Under the pieces are notes generated by a model. It was given only the letters and a program-made list of their open reading frames with translations, searched no databases and was not told the DNA's origin. Below, in pieces: positions 41,274-51,297 of a stretch of DNA of 64,000 nt (its first letter is position 1; each line of letters starts with the position of its first letter). The DNA is from Bacillota bacterium (GTDB lineage: Bacteria; Bacillota; Clostridia; Oscillospirales; Oscillospiraceae): NCBI GenBank assembly GCA_023386265.1, contig JAEWKA010000008.1, positions 248,001-312,000 of the forward strand, read 5' to 3'. The position numbers and the translations under genes are program-made.

Positions 41274-41314
41274 AAAACAGACCGGAAAAGCAGAAGCTTT
41301 TCCGGTCTGTTTTT
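41274..41314. terminator. Bidirectional terminator
   Basis: The 18-bp stem AAAACAGACCGGAAAAGC with its complement and a 4-base loop lies between convergent putP and prfC, with T runs on both strands. Confidence 0.9.
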
Positions 41315-41339
41315 CTAATTAAAAAATATAGACAGACGA

Positions 41340-42923
41340 TTAAACTGACGGAGCTATATCAAGGAAAGTGATGTTCGGGAATTTCTCCTGCAAGGGTCTC
41401 AGCGACCACTTATTTCTGCATAAGAGCACAGGTCTGTCATACTGATCCTGAACCAGAACCGAATCATTGTAACCCAGCATTTCCTTTGTAAAATCAGTAT
41501 TTGGCCAGTATGCCATCATAAACGGCAGCCTTCTCATCTGCAAATCCACGGTATACTCGTTTTTCATCCTATATTCAAGAACCTCGAACTGAAGCACACC
41601 GGCAACGCCGATTGTCAGCACCTCGCCTCCCATATCGGGCTGCCTGAAAACCTGAATGGCTCCTTCTTCCGCTAGCTGATTGATGCCCTTTAGAAACTGC
41701 TTTCTCTTTGAAGCGTCCTTTGCCATAACTTCCGCAAAATGTTCCGCCGGAAACATTGGAATACCCTCAAATTTGAAAGATTTATTTCCTCCGCAAATTG
41801 TATCTCCGATATTGAATATACCGGGGTCAAAGACGCCGATTATATCACCGGCATATGCCTCATCAACAAGCACTCGGTCCTGAGCCATAAATTGCTGGGA
41901 CTGAGATAAACGAATTATTTTCTTCAATCTGGTATGATTGACTTCCATACCTTTTTCAAACATGCCGGAACAAATCCTGATAAAGGCAATTCTGTCACGA
42001 TGAGCAGGGTCCATATTGGCCTGAATCTTAAACACAAAACCCGAAAAGATATCATCATCCGGCTCAATACTGCCTTCACTATGGCATTGGGCACTAGGCG
42101 AGGGAGCCAACTCGATAAAGGTTTCAAGAAACGGACGCACGCCGAAATTCGTCATTGCGCTTCCGAAAAACATCGGCGTAAGCTCTCCTGCACTGACCTT
42201 TTCCATATCGAATTCATCACCGGCGATATCCAGTAGAGCAATATCTTCGCAAAGCTTATTGTACAGGCTATCGCCCAAAATTGTTTTAAATCGCTCGTCA
42301 TTAACGCTGCCGGTATCTGAAACAGCAATACTCTGGCCGTGCTCTCCGCTTTCAAATAGCTCAATTTGAGCGCTTCTGCGGTCATAAACGCCCTTGAAAT
42401 CGCCGTCAACGCCTATAGGCCAATTCATGGGGCAGGAACGGATTCCCAGAGTCTCTTCGATCTCCTCCATCAGCTCAAGCGGGTTTCTGCAGGCCCTGTC
42501 CAACTTGTTGACGAAGGTAAAAATGGGTATGCCGCGTTTTCTGCAAACGTGGAACAGCTTCTTTGTCTGGTCTTCAACGCCCTTTGCTCCATCAATCAGC
42601 ATGACGGCACTGTCCGCCGCAGTCAGCGTTCTGTAGGTGTCCTCGCTAAAATCCTGATGCCCCGGGGTATCCAATATATTGATTCGATATCCGTTATAAT
42701 CAAAATTCAGAACACTTGATGTAACAGATATGCCTCTTTCCTTTTCGATCTGCATCCAGTCCGAAACAGCGTATTTATTTGTTTTTCTTCCTTTGACTGT
42801 GCCCGCGAGCCTGATTGCTCCTCCGAATAGGAGCAGTTTTTCAGTAAGCGTTGTCTTACCGGCATCCGGGTGAGAAATAATCGCAAAAGTTTTTCTTCGA
42901 TTAACTTCGTTTTGAATTGACAT
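41340..42923 (-). CDS. prfC: Peptide chain release factor 3
   Basis: RF3 is the GTPase that recycles RF1/RF2 after termination. The 527-residue product has G1 SHPDAGKTTLTEK, G3 DTPGHQDFSEDTYRTL, G4 NKLDR and the RF3-specific insert GVDGDFKGVYDRRS. Length is standard (about 525-530). It appears monocistronic; a tRNA-Val lies upstream on the same strand. Confidence 0.97.
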   Translation of the reverse strand: MSIQNEVNRRKTFAIISHPDAGKTTLTEKLLLFGGAIRLAGTVKGRKTNKYAVSDWMQIEKERGISVTSSVLNFDYNGYRINILDTPGHQDFSEDTYRTLTAADSAVMLIDGAKGVEDQTKKLFHVCRKRGIPIFTFVNKLDRACRNPLELMEEIEETLGIRSCPMNWPIGVDGDFKGVYDRRSAQIELFESGEHGQSIAVSDTGSVNDERFKTILGDSLYNKLCEDIALLDIAGDEFDMEKVSAGELTPMFFGSAMTNFGVRPFLETFIELAPSPSAQCHSEGSIEPDDDIFSGFVFKIQANMDPAHRDRIAFIRICSGMFEKGMEVNHTRLKKIIRLSQSQQFMAQDRVLVDEAYAGDIIGVFDPGIFNIGDTICGGNKSFKFEGIPMFPAEHFAEVMAKDASKRKQFLKGINQLAEEGAIQVFRQPDMGGEVLTIGVAGVLQFEVLEYRMKNEYTVDLQMRRLPFMMAYWPNTDFTKEMLGYNDSVLVQDQYDRPVLLCRNKWSLRPLQEKFPNITFLDIAPSV

Positions 42924-43083
42924 TTTAATTCAACATCCTCAGCTATTTATCTTTTTATTATAGTTGCATTGGCGATTTTTAAACAGAATTTTCGGCTTTT
43001 AGCATGACATTACTGCTTATCCGAACGTAAAAAACAAATCCGAACCTTTTGCCTACAAGCTAACAGTTCGGATTTGTTTGGTT

Positions 43084-43159
43084 TGGTGGACGATACAAGA
43101 CTCGAACTTGTGACCTCCCGCACGTCAAGCGGATGCGCTACCAGCTGCGCCAATCGTCC
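43084..43159 (-). tRNA. tRNA-Val (GAC)
   Basis: On the minus strand the acceptor stem GGACGAT/ATCGTCC pairs fully, the anticodon loop TTGACGT gives GAC, the T loop is TTCGAGT, and CCA is encoded at 43086-43084. Confidence 0.94.
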
Positions 43160-43179
43160 GAATTTAATCGGCGAGTGTT

Positions 43180-43209
43180 ATTTTACACCAAACAAAGTAA
43201 TTTTGTCAA
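43180..43209 (-). promoter_or_regulatory. Predicted promoter of tRNA-Val
   Basis: On the minus strand TTGACA (43209-43204), an 18-base spacer and TAAAAT (43185-43180) lie 21 bases before the tRNA. Confidence 0.65.
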
Positions 43210-43265
43210 CTGTAAAATCCTATCCATGCAAATGAGATTTTTTCAGAACTTTGCTCCTGACATTT

Positions 43266-43832
43266 TTATTTAAAAAGCGGGCGGATAAGTTCCCAAATAA
43301 CACCCATCACTCCGCAGGCCAGTATGGTGACTATAACCCCCGGCTTCCACTTTCTCAAAGCGAAAAACGCGGCCACGATCAGCGCCAGCGAAAAGATATC
43401 AGTCGACGAAAGCACAATCGCGCTGCCCCATACCGTTTCGATAATAACGCCGAGTCCCGCAAAGGCGATGAGTCCAACGACGCCGGGCTTGAGTCCGCTC
43501 AGCGCATTTTGGACAGTTTTAAGCTGCCCGTATTTTCTGTATACCACATAAAGCAGGCTCACAACGAGAAAAGGCGGAAGCATGAACGCAAACGAGGCAA
43601 GAAAAGCCCCTGCAACACCGCCCACCTTCATCCCTACAAAGGATGCGGCGTTGATTGCGATTGGTCCCGGGGTTATCTGCGAGAGGGTCAGAAGATCAGA
43701 AAATTCGGTCATTGTCAGCCAGTGGTTCGTTTGGACGCACTGCTGCTGTATGAGCGGCAGCACCGCATAGCCTCCCCCGAAGCCAAGAACTCCTATAAGC
43801 AAAAACGAAAGCATCAGTTTTATATAAATCAT
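43266..43832 (-). CDS. Chromate transporter family subunit (second gene)
   Basis: This 188-residue membrane protein is a single-domain ChrA-type (CHR) protein: GVLGFGGGYAVLPLIQQQCV and LSQITPGPIAINAASFVGMK are the CHR motifs. It overlaps the upstream partner gene by 4 bases, as in the paired short-chain CHR transporters where two half-size proteins form one transporter. Substrate may be chromate or sulfate; in anaerobes the real role is unclear. Confidence 0.88.
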   Translation of the reverse strand: MIYIKLMLSFLLIGVLGFGGGYAVLPLIQQQCVQTNHWLTMTEFSDLLTLSQITPGPIAINAASFVGMKVGGVAGAFLASFAFMLPPFLVVSLLYVVYRKYGQLKTVQNALSGLKPGVVGLIAFAGLGVIIETVWGSAIVLSSTDIFSLALIVAAFFALRKWKPGVIVTILACGVMGVIWELIRPLFK

Positions 43833-44401
43833 GCTTTTTCTCTCCTGACGCGCACCGCGCCGATGATAACACCTACGGCGCCGCAGGCTACAATGACAAG
43901 TGCGATATTAATCTTCAGGAAAAATGCCGCTGCAAAAGCACCGACCATGATGAGGGCATACAGCACCTGATCCTTCTTAATATAAGGCGCTGCCATGCTC
44001 ACAACCGTATCTGCGATGACCGCTGCAACGCCGGCATTCATTCCGCGAAAGGCTGCCGAAACCAAGCGGCTGCCGCGTATCATATCATAAAAATAACACA
44101 TTGCTGCAAGCAAAACTATCGCCGGCAACGAGGTGCCAAGAAGTGCGCAGACGGCGCCCCAAAAACCGTGCAGTCGATAGCCGACGAGGACGCTTACGTT
44201 AATTATCATAGCTCCCGGTGACGACTGCCCAATCGCGGTCATTTCCGTGAGCTCGTTTTCATTAATCCAGCCGAGTTTTTCAACAAACCGCTCACGAAGC
44301 AGCGGTATCATCACATATCCGCCGCCCAGAGTAAAGGTGGCGATACTTAGCGTTTGCAGAAAAATACCGATGCACGACGGCTTATTATTTTCGCTTTGCA
44401 T
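43829..44401 (-). CDS. Chromate transporter family subunit (first gene)
   Basis: This 190-residue CHR-domain protein has FTLGGGYVMIPLLRERFVEK and TAIGQSSPGAMIINVSVLVG, homologous to but distinct from its partner. It is translationally coupled with the following CHR gene through a 4-base overlap. The pair probably works as a heterodimer. Confidence 0.88.
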   Translation of the reverse strand: MQSENNKPSCIGIFLQTLSIATFTLGGGYVMIPLLRERFVEKLGWINENELTEMTAIGQSSPGAMIINVSVLVGYRLHGFWGAVCALLGTSLPAIVLLAAMCYFYDMIRGSRLVSAAFRGMNAGVAAVIADTVVSMAAPYIKKDQVLYALIMVGAFAAAFFLKINIALVIVACGAVGVIIGAVRVRREKA

Positions 44402-44494
44402 ATAATAATAGTCCTTCCGAGATAAACGAACCGGCGGATAGGTGGCTTGCGGGGGTTAAGCCCGGAGCGACCATCCGCCGGAAAAATTACTTTT

Positions 44495-45094
44495 TTAACG
44501 CACCCAAACCTTGCATTCGGCCGCTCCACCGTAACAACGAGCTATAACGCTCGCACTTCCCGCGCCGACAGCGGTGACGAGCCCGTTCTCATCGACTGTC
44601 AGTATGCTCTCATTCGAGGATGACCATGCCACTGTTCCCTCGATATCCAAGGGATAAATCGTCGCTCCAAGCTGAGTCGTATTGCCGGCATTTGTCGCAA
44701 ACTCGCTTCTCGCTTCTCCGAGGAAGGTGATTGTGATCGATTCGACCGTTGGAGTCGGAGTCGGTTTCGGTGTAGGTGAGGGAGTCGGCGTCACGGTCTC
44801 AATAGCCGAAGGCGTGGGCGTTGCGGTCACATAGTCGCCGTTTATTGTCGTCGTAATAAGGACTATGACCGCAATGATAACCGCCGCAATAAGGCAAAGC
44901 CCGAAAATGAGCTGCCATTTCGTGTTGGCCTCGGCTCTCACGCTTGCGGAAGTCCCTTTTCTAACCGCGTCTGATGACTGCGGCGTTCGCGCGCTCTGTT
45001 TTTGCTGTCTTGCACCACAGTACGGGCATTCTGCCTTTAGAACGGAATATTCCTGACCGCATTTGGGGCATATTGTCTTTTTAATCAGTCCCAT
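44495..45094 (-). CDS. Zinc-ribbon membrane protein with bacterial Ig-like (BIG2) domain
   Basis: This 199-residue protein begins with a zinc ribbon (CPKCGQEYSVLKAECPYCG), has a transmembrane helix at about residues 63-87, a Thr/Pro-rich linker (TVTPTPSPTPKPTPTPTVES type) and a C-terminal Ig-like fold (WSSSNESILTVDENGLVTAV). The ribbon is cytosolic and the Ig domain outside. An in-frame TTG at 45097 is an alternative start. Related BIG2 domains mediate surface adhesion, but this role is not shown here. Confidence 0.8.
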   Translation of the reverse strand: MGLIKKTICPKCGQEYSVLKAECPYCGARQQKQSARTPQSSDAVRKGTSASVRAEANTKWQLIFGLCLIAAVIIAVIVLITTTINGDYVTATPTPSAIETVTPTPSPTPKPTPTPTVESITITFLGEARSEFATNAGNTTQLGATIYPLDIEGTVAWSSSNESILTVDENGLVTAVGAGSASVIARCYGGAAECKVWVR

Positions 45095-45264
45095 CAAAGC
45101 TCAACCTTTCTTTTTATAGAAAAACCCTTTAAGCGCGCTAAATATTGTAAATATGATACTACGTTTCCCTTTAACAGTCAAGTTATTAAGCCCGCTTCAA
45201 AGTCTGGTTTTGGGTATATCTGTTAGGCTTAAAATGCAGCTATGGAAAGACTGTGCAATATAAC

Positions 45265-45293
45265 TTGCACTTTTTTGTGAGGAATGCTATAAT
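45265..45293 (+). promoter_or_regulatory. Predicted promoter of typA
   Basis: TTGCAC (45265-45270), a 17-base spacer and a consensus TATAAT (45288-45293) lie about 50 bases before the GTG start. Confidence 0.75.
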
Positions 45294-45343
45294 AAATCTT
45301 TGTGAATGATAAGATAAACAATAATATGAAAAGTGGAGATACA

Positions 45344-47158
45344 GTGAACAATATCAGAAATGTAGCAATCATCGCCCACGTCGACCACGGCAAGACTACC
45401 TTAGTCGATGCCATGCTCTCGCAGAGCGGCACCTTCAGAGAAAATCAGGCAGTCATGGAGCGCGTTATGGACTCCGGCGACCTCGAGCGTGAGCGCGGAA
45501 TTACGATACTCGCGAAAAACACCGCCATTCATTATAACGGCTGCAAAATAAACATTGTCGACACTCCGGGTCACGCTGATTTCGGAGGCGAGGTTGAGCG
45601 CATCCTTAAGATGGTCAACGGTGTCATCCTTCTTGTCGACGCGGCGGAAGGGCCGATGCCTCAGACACGCTTTGTTCTCGGACGGGCGCTTGAGCTCGGC
45701 CACAAGGTCATCGTTGTCATTAACAAGATAGACCGCCCCGACCAGAGGATTTATGAGGTTATTGATGAATGCCTTGAGCTTCTCATGGATCTCGACGCTA
45801 CAGATGCTCAGCTTGACTCGCCCACTCTTTTCTGCTCGGCGAGGCAGGGCATCTGCTCAATGACTCCCGACAATCTTGGAACGGACCTCCATCCTCTGTT
45901 TGACACAATAATCGATTATATTCCCGCACCGGAACAGGACACGGAAGCTCCCTTCCAAATGCTAGTTTCAGCAATCGACTATAACGAATATGTAGGACGT
46001 ATCGCAATCGGCCGCATTGAGCGGGGTGTGGTAAATCAAAATCAGGAAATAACGGTATGCGATTTTCACGGAGAGCGTGCCTCCAAAAAGTCAAAGGCGG
46101 TAAACCTTTACGAATTCGAGGGGCTCGCAAAAGTCCCAGTTGAAAAAGCCGCGGCGGGCAGCATCATTGCCATGTCCGGTATCGGCGATATTACGATAGG
46201 TGATACAATCTGCGCAAGCAGCTGTGTTGAACCGCTGCCCTTTGGAAAAATAACAGCTCCCACAATTGAAATGACCTTTGCCGTAAACGACAGTCCCTTT
46301 GCAGGTCGTGAAGGTCAATTCGTAACCACACGCCAAATTCGTGACAGGCTCTTCCGCGAAACGCTCAAGGACGTTTCCCTTCACGTTAACGCAATCGAAA
46401 ACAGCGATTCCTTTAATGTCGCGGGACGCGGTGAAATGCACCTCTCAATCCTGATTGAGACAATGCGCCGCGAGGGCTACGAATTCCAGGTCTCCCCTCC
46501 GCGTGTTCTGATGGAGGAAATTGACGGCGTGCTGTGCGAGCCTATGGAGCGCGTCATCGCTGATGTTCCGGAAAACGCCGTCGGCTCAGTAATAGACAAG
46601 CTCTCATCACGCAGAGGAGATTTTATTCAGATGAATCCCGTCGGCAACCGCATGAAGCTTGAGTTTCTCGTACCCTCGAGAGGTCTTTTCGGTTACCGCA
46701 ACGAGTTTTTGACCGACACCCGTGGCGAGGGCATTCTTGCCTCGGTGTTTGATAGCTATGCTCCCATGAAGGGCGAGGTTGCGCGGCGCAGCACCGGTTC
46801 ACTTATCTCTTTTGAAACGGGCGAATCCGTTGGTTACGGTCTTTTCAACGCTCAGGACCGCGGCGCAATGTTCATCGGACCTGGCGTCCCCGTCTATGCC
46901 GGAATGGTAGTCGGAATCTGCCCAAAAAACGAGGATATCGTCGTCAACGTCTGCAGGAAAAAGCAGCTCACAAATACTCGTGCTTCAGGCAGTGACGAAG
47001 CGCTCCGTCTTATTCCTCCGCGTCTTATGAGCCTTGAGCAGTGCATGGAATTCCTCGCGGACGACGAACTTCTGGAGGTCACCCCGAAGAGCCTTCGCAT
47101 CAGGAAGCGGATTCTTGACCATGGACAGCGCATGAAATCCGTCATGAAAAACAAATAA
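45344..47158 (+). CDS. typA: Ribosome-associated GTPase TypA/BipA
   Basis: BipA is a translational GTPase that helps 50S assembly and stress responses. The 604-residue protein has IRNVAIIAHVDHGKTTLVDA (G1), DTPGHADFGGEVERIL (G3), NKIDRPDQR (G4), and the BipA-specific C-terminus (TNTRASGSDEALRLIPPRLM). The GTG at 45344 has GGAG five bases upstream and gives the standard N-terminus; ATGs at 45302 and 45326 lack a proper RBS. Confidence 0.96.
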   Translation: MNNIRNVAIIAHVDHGKTTLVDAMLSQSGTFRENQAVMERVMDSGDLERERGITILAKNTAIHYNGCKINIVDTPGHADFGGEVERILKMVNGVILLVDAAEGPMPQTRFVLGRALELGHKVIVVINKIDRPDQRIYEVIDECLELLMDLDATDAQLDSPTLFCSARQGICSMTPDNLGTDLHPLFDTIIDYIPAPEQDTEAPFQMLVSAIDYNEYVGRIAIGRIERGVVNQNQEITVCDFHGERASKKSKAVNLYEFEGLAKVPVEKAAAGSIIAMSGIGDITIGDTICASSCVEPLPFGKITAPTIEMTFAVNDSPFAGREGQFVTTRQIRDRLFRETLKDVSLHVNAIENSDSFNVAGRGEMHLSILIETMRREGYEFQVSPPRVLMEEIDGVLCEPMERVIADVPENAVGSVIDKLSSRRGDFIQMNPVGNRMKLEFLVPSRGLFGYRNEFLTDTRGEGILASVFDSYAPMKGEVARRSTGSLISFETGESVGYGLFNAQDRGAMFIGPGVPVYAGMVVGICPKNEDIVVNVCRKKQLTNTRASGSDEALRLIPPRLMSLEQCMEFLADDELLEVTPKSLRIRKRILDHGQRMKSVMKNK

Positions 47159-47189
47159 AAGTGTATGTAAAGACCAGAAAAACTCCCTC

Positions 47190-47218
47190 TTTACAATCTT
47201 TACTATATGTGATAAACT
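47190..47218 (+). promoter_or_regulatory. Predicted promoter of rpsO
   Basis: TTTACA (47190-47195), a 17-base spacer and TAAACT (47213-47218) precede rpsO, giving a leader of about 100 bases. That leader could hold an S15 autoregulatory structure. Confidence 0.5.
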
Positions 47219-47328
47219 TTTAGAGTTCTAGCCCCTGTGCTTAGTTTTGGGATCCAGCCGAGAAACGGCGCCTTTCTTCCCCATCACTCAGCCTGCGGGT
47301 ATGTTAAAAAATGAAAGGGGATCATACT

Positions 47329-47595
47329 ATGATCACAAAAGACCAAAAAACCACAGTTATCGAGAGTAACCGCACCCATGGAACCGACACAGGTTCGCCT
47401 GAGGTTCAGATTGCAATCCTTACGGAGCGCATCAACCAGCTCACAGAGCACCTCAAGATTCACAAGAAGGACAACCACAGTCGTCTCGGACTTCTGAAGA
47501 TGGTCGGCAAGCGCCGCCGTCTGCTTGATTACCTTATGGATAAGGACATCGAGCGTTATCGTGCCTGCATCGCGAAGCTGGGTATCAGAAAGTAA
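47329..47595 (+). CDS. rpsO: 30S ribosomal protein S15
   Basis: S15 nucleates the 30S platform. The 88-residue product (MITKDQKTTVIESNRTHGTD) has TGSPEVQIAILTERINQLTE and DNHSRLGLLKMVGKRRRLLD, all conserved. ATG at 47329 is preceded by AAAGGGG; the upstream in-frame ATG at 47311 overlaps that site. rpsO-pnp order is typical. Confidence 0.98.
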   Translation: MITKDQKTTVIESNRTHGTDTGSPEVQIAILTERINQLTEHLKIHKKDNHSRLGLLKMVGKRRRLLDYLMDKDIERYRACIAKLGIRK

Positions 47596-47608
47596 TAAAA
47601 GCATTACT

Positions 47609-47640
47609 GGGGCTGTTTCGCATTTCGTCGGAACAGCCCC
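47609..47640 (+). terminator. Hairpin between rpsO and pnp
   Basis: A 10-bp stem GGGGCTGTTT-type/GAACAGCCCC (one imperfect pair) has a 12-base loop and weak T content after it. It probably reduces read-through into pnp, which has its own promoter. Confidence 0.6.
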
Positions 47641-47664
47641 GTTATACATTTTCGCTTTTTGACA

Positions 47665-47693
47665 TTGATATTATGAGTCATTGTGACTATAAT
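47665..47693 (+). promoter_or_regulatory. Predicted promoter of pnp
   Basis: TTGATA (47665-47670), a 17-base spacer and TATAAT (47688-47693) lie about 155 bases before the pnp start, giving a long leader as is common for pnp. Confidence 0.6.
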
Positions 47694-47848
47694 ATATAAG
47701 AAAATACACCGAAGTAAAACCGCGGAGATTTGACCTTTAGCAATTGAAAATGTGCTTATCCTCGCCCATAGTGCTTGCGATAAACCTGTTTTCAAGTGTT
47801 AAAGGGATCGGCTCCGCAAAAGGGATAATTCCCGAAAGGAGCAATAGA

Positions 47849-49981
47849 ATGATTATAAAGAAAAAAGAATTTGACAAAGTCCGCCGCTATGAAACCACCT
47901 TTGCCGGTCGTCCCCTTGTTTTTGAGACAGGAAAAATGTGCGAATTGGCAAACTCCTCAGTGCTTACCAAGTACGGTGAAACAACAGTTCTCGTCAACGT
48001 CACGGCCTCCCCGAGGCCCCGCGACGGAGTCGATTTTTTCCCGCTCTCTGTCGACTTTGAGGAAAAGCTCTATGCGGTCGGCCGCATTCCCGGAAGCTTT
48101 ATGCGCCGCGAATCCCGTCCCTCTCTGCAAGCAGTCCTCGCTTCCCGCATGATCGACCGTCCGATGCGCCCGCTATTCCCCTATGACCTGCGTAACGACG
48201 TCGTTATTTCCTGCACCGTACTTTCCGTCGATCACGACTGTTCTCCCGAAATCACCGCAATGATCGGCGCCGGAGCTGCCGTTGCGATTTCCGACGTACC
48301 TTTCAACGGTCCTGTCGCGGGCATCGCTCTCGGCTGGGACGGAGAAAACTTCCTCTTTAACCCCACTAAGGAAGAGCGCACAAGAAGCAAAATGAACGTA
48401 ACCGTTACCGCGACACATCAAAAGGTTGTTATGATTGAAGCTGGCGGCGATGAAATTCCCGACGATGTGATGTATAACGGCATAGTCGCGGCTCATAATG
48501 AGATTCAGGTCGTTCTGAACCTCATCGACAAGATGGTTTCGGAGCTTGGCAAGGAAAAATTCACTTATGAGCACGCCGCTTTTGACACCGCTCTTTTCGA
48601 TACTCTCTGTGCCAACGAAATCGAAGGCATGAGATACTGCATGGACACTGATGACAAAAACGTCCGCGAAGCAAGAGTCAACGAATGGATTACCGCGGTT
48701 AACGCGAAGTACGCAGAGCAGTTCCCCGACATGGGCAAATATATGGATGAAATTCTCTACCGTATGCAGAAAAAGATTGTCAAGGCTTGGCTGCTCGCGG
48801 GCAAGCGTGTTGACGGACGTTCGATGGACGAAATCCGACCCTTGGCAGCTGAAGTCGGACTTTTACCCAAGGTTCACGGCTCGGGTCTTTTCACAAGAGG
48901 CCAGACTCAGGTTCTCACCGTTGCAACTTTGGCGACAATTGATATGGAGCAGAAGCTTGACACCATCTGGGAAGAGGAGTCCAAGCGCTTCATGCACCAC
49001 TACAACTTCCCCTCCTACTCCGTTGGAGAAGCTAGAGGAAGCCGCAGCACCAACCGCCGCGAATTTGGACATGGCGCTCTAGCGGAAAAGGCTCTCGAGC
49101 CCGTAATCCCCTCCATCGACGATTTCCCCTACGCCATCCGCCTTGTTTCCGAGGTTCTTTCCTCCAACGGCAGCACCTCACAGGGCAGTATTTGCGGCAG
49201 CACCCTCGCCCTCATGGACGCCGGTGTTCCCATAAAGGCTCCCGTCGCGGGCATCTCCTGCGGACTCATTCAGGACGATAACGGCGGTTTCACCACCTTC
49301 ATTGACATCCAGGGTGTTGAGGACTTCCACGGCGAGATGGACTTCAAAGTCGCCGGAACGAAAAAGGGTATTACCGCTATCCAAATGGATCTGAAAAATG
49401 ACGGTTTGACCCATGAGATAATCAAAAACGCTCTCGATATTACCATGGAAGCACGCTATCAGATACTTGACGAGATTATGCTTCCCTGCATAGCGGAGCC
49501 TCGTGCAGAGGTTGCCGAAACTGCTCCCAAGATGATAACCATAAAGATTGACGTCGACAAAATTCGCGAAGTCATCGGCTCCGGCGGCAAGGTCATTCAG
49601 AAAATCACAGCTGATACCGGCTGCAAAATCGACATCGAGGATGACGGCACGATTTATATTGCAAGTCCCGACATCAATGCCTGCAGAAAGGCACAGGCCA
49701 TTATAGGCAACATCGTTTTCGTACCCGAGGTCGGCAAGCTATATTACGGCAAGGTCGTACGCATAATTCCCATCGGTGCCTTCGTCGAACTTGCTCCCGG
49801 CAAGGACGGTATGTGCCATATCAAGGATTTGGAAAACAAGCGTACCGAAAAGGTTGAGGACGTCCTCAACATCGGCGACATGACCTGGGTCAAGGTTGTC
49901 GAAGTCGACGAACGCGGTAGAGTTAACCTCTCCCGTAAAGAAGCCCTTAAGGAACGCGAAGCGCTGGGCTTAACTGACTGA
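47849..49981 (+). CDS. pnp: Polyribonucleotide nucleotidyltransferase
   Basis: PNPase is the phosphorolytic 3'-5' exoribonuclease of the degradosome. The 710-residue protein has two RNase PH domains (FFPLSVDFEEKLYAVGRIPG; RGQTQVLTVATL with SYSVGEARGSRSTNRREFGH), KH (REVIGSGGKVIQKITADTG) and S1 (GKVVRIIPIGAFVELAPGKD) domains. AAAGGAG sets the ATG at 47849; a 35-residue upstream extension is not conserved. rpsO precedes and an M16 peptidase follows. Confidence 0.97.
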   Translation: MIIKKKEFDKVRRYETTFAGRPLVFETGKMCELANSSVLTKYGETTVLVNVTASPRPRDGVDFFPLSVDFEEKLYAVGRIPGSFMRRESRPSLQAVLASRMIDRPMRPLFPYDLRNDVVISCTVLSVDHDCSPEITAMIGAGAAVAISDVPFNGPVAGIALGWDGENFLFNPTKEERTRSKMNVTVTATHQKVVMIEAGGDEIPDDVMYNGIVAAHNEIQVVLNLIDKMVSELGKEKFTYEHAAFDTALFDTLCANEIEGMRYCMDTDDKNVREARVNEWITAVNAKYAEQFPDMGKYMDEILYRMQKKIVKAWLLAGKRVDGRSMDEIRPLAAEVGLLPKVHGSGLFTRGQTQVLTVATLATIDMEQKLDTIWEEESKRFMHHYNFPSYSVGEARGSRSTNRREFGHGALAEKALEPVIPSIDDFPYAIRLVSEVLSSNGSTSQGSICGSTLALMDAGVPIKAPVAGISCGLIQDDNGGFTTFIDIQGVEDFHGEMDFKVAGTKKGITAIQMDLKNDGLTHEIIKNALDITMEARYQILDEIMLPCIAEPRAEVAETAPKMITIKIDVDKIREVIGSGGKVIQKITADTGCKIDIEDDGTIYIASPDINACRKAQAIIGNIVFVPEVGKLYYGKVVRIIPIGAFVELAPGKDGMCHIKDLENKRTEKVEDVLNIGDMTWVKVVEVDERGRVNLSRKEALKEREALGLTD

Positions 49982-50049
49982 GTAATTCTATAATATGAAT
50001 AATCGGGGCGGGACTATCCCCGCTCCGGTTTTTTAATGGAGAAATGGAA

Positions 50050-51297
50050 ATGTTTAAAATAAACACGCTTCCTAACGGCGTTCGGATAATATGCGAAAAA
50101 ATGCCCCATGTGCGCTCTGCCGCAGTCGGCATTTTCATTGACGTCGGCTCGAGAGATGAAGCCCTCGCTGAAAACGGTAGCGCCCACTTCATTGAGCATA
50201 TGCTGTTTAAACGCACATCGGCGCATTCCGCTGCCGAGCTTGCCTTTGCAATGGACGCAATCGGCGGCCAGATAAACGCCTATACAACGCGCGAGAGCAC
50301 CTGCTTTTACGCGAGGGTGCTGGACACACACCTGGACACGGCCGTCGACCTTCTCACAGAGATGTTTTTCGACTGCGCTTTTGACGAGAGTGAAACAGGC
50401 AGCGAGCGCGGAGTCATCCTTGAAGAAATCGGAATGTATGAGGATACTCCCGACGATGCCTGCTACGAAAAACTGATGTCCGGCTGCTTTAAGGGCGCTT
50501 TAGGTCGTCCCGTTTTGGGTAAGCCCACGACACTCCAAAAAATGTCCGGCGAAAGCCTGAAAGGCTTCAAGGAAAGCCACTACACTGCGGGTAGAATCAT
50601 CATCTCGCTCTGCGGAAATTACGAAGACAGCCATCTCGAGCGCATTAAAGATCGCTTCTCTGGTATGGAAAAGACAAGGCGAGTCAAAAGGAAAGCCGCT
50701 TTATACGGCACTACTATTTCCGTTCGGCGCAAGAAGACCGAGCAGAATCAGTTCTGCCTTGCCTTCCCCTCGAACGAGGTCTCAAGTGAGGACCGTTTTG
50801 CGATGAACCTATTAACTACTATTTTGGGCGGCGGCGTTTCGTCTCGGCTTTTCCAAAACATCCGCGAAAAATATGGGCTGTGCTATTCCATCTTTGCCTT
50901 CCAATCCTGCTTTTCGGACGCGGGCATCCTGTCCGTTGCAACCGCTGTGAGCAAAGACACAGAGATGCGTACGCTCGGTCTTATAGGTGACGAACTCAAA
51001 CGCTTTCAAGACGGTGGCGTAGATGAGGACGAACTGTCAAGGGCGAGAGAACAGGCAAAATCCGCGCTCGTAATGAGCCTTGAATCCACGAATTCCCGCA
51101 TGTTGAAAATGGGAAACTCCCTGCTCGCACTCGGAAAGTGCCTCACGCCGGATGAGCTCCTTGCGCGATATGACGCCGTGACAAGCGCGGAAATACTCGA
51201 CCTTGCACAAAAACGTCTCGATTTCAAGCAGCTATCATTCTCGGCTCTCGGCAAAACCAAGGGTGCTGAGGAATATATTGAGGCTTTAGGCCTATAA
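50050..51297 (+). CDS. M16 family zinc metallopeptidase
   Basis: This 415-residue insulinase-family (M16B) protein has the inverted zinc motif HFIEHMLFKRT (HxxEH), and the matching downstream Glu in the ESETGSERGVILEEIGMYED region. MlpA/YmxG homologues following pnp are common in Firmicutes and act in processing or signalling. GGAG at 50038 gives better spacing to ATG 50050 than to ATG 50044. It probably lies in the pnp transcript and is ended by a terminator. Confidence 0.92.
   Translation: MFKINTLPNGVRIICEKMPHVRSAAVGIFIDVGSRDEALAENGSAHFIEHMLFKRTSAHSAAELAFAMDAIGGQINAYTTRESTCFYARVLDTHLDTAVDLLTEMFFDCAFDESETGSERGVILEEIGMYEDTPDDACYEKLMSGCFKGALGRPVLGKPTTLQKMSGESLKGFKESHYTAGRIIISLCGNYEDSHLERIKDRFSGMEKTRRVKRKAALYGTTISVRRKKTEQNQFCLAFPSNEVSSEDRFAMNLLTTILGGGVSSRLFQNIREKYGLCYSIFAFQSCFSDAGILSVATAVSKDTEMRTLGLIGDELKRFQDGGVDEDELSRAREQAKSALVMSLESTNSRMLKMGNSLLALGKCLTPDELLARYDAVTSAEILDLAQKRLDFKQLSFSALGKTKGAEEYIEALGL

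Noticed and set aside
44495..45094. C-terminal repeats of the Ig-like protein as a CRISPR or tandem-repeat locus
   Set aside because: The repeated Thr-Pro codons form only a short linker within one protein.
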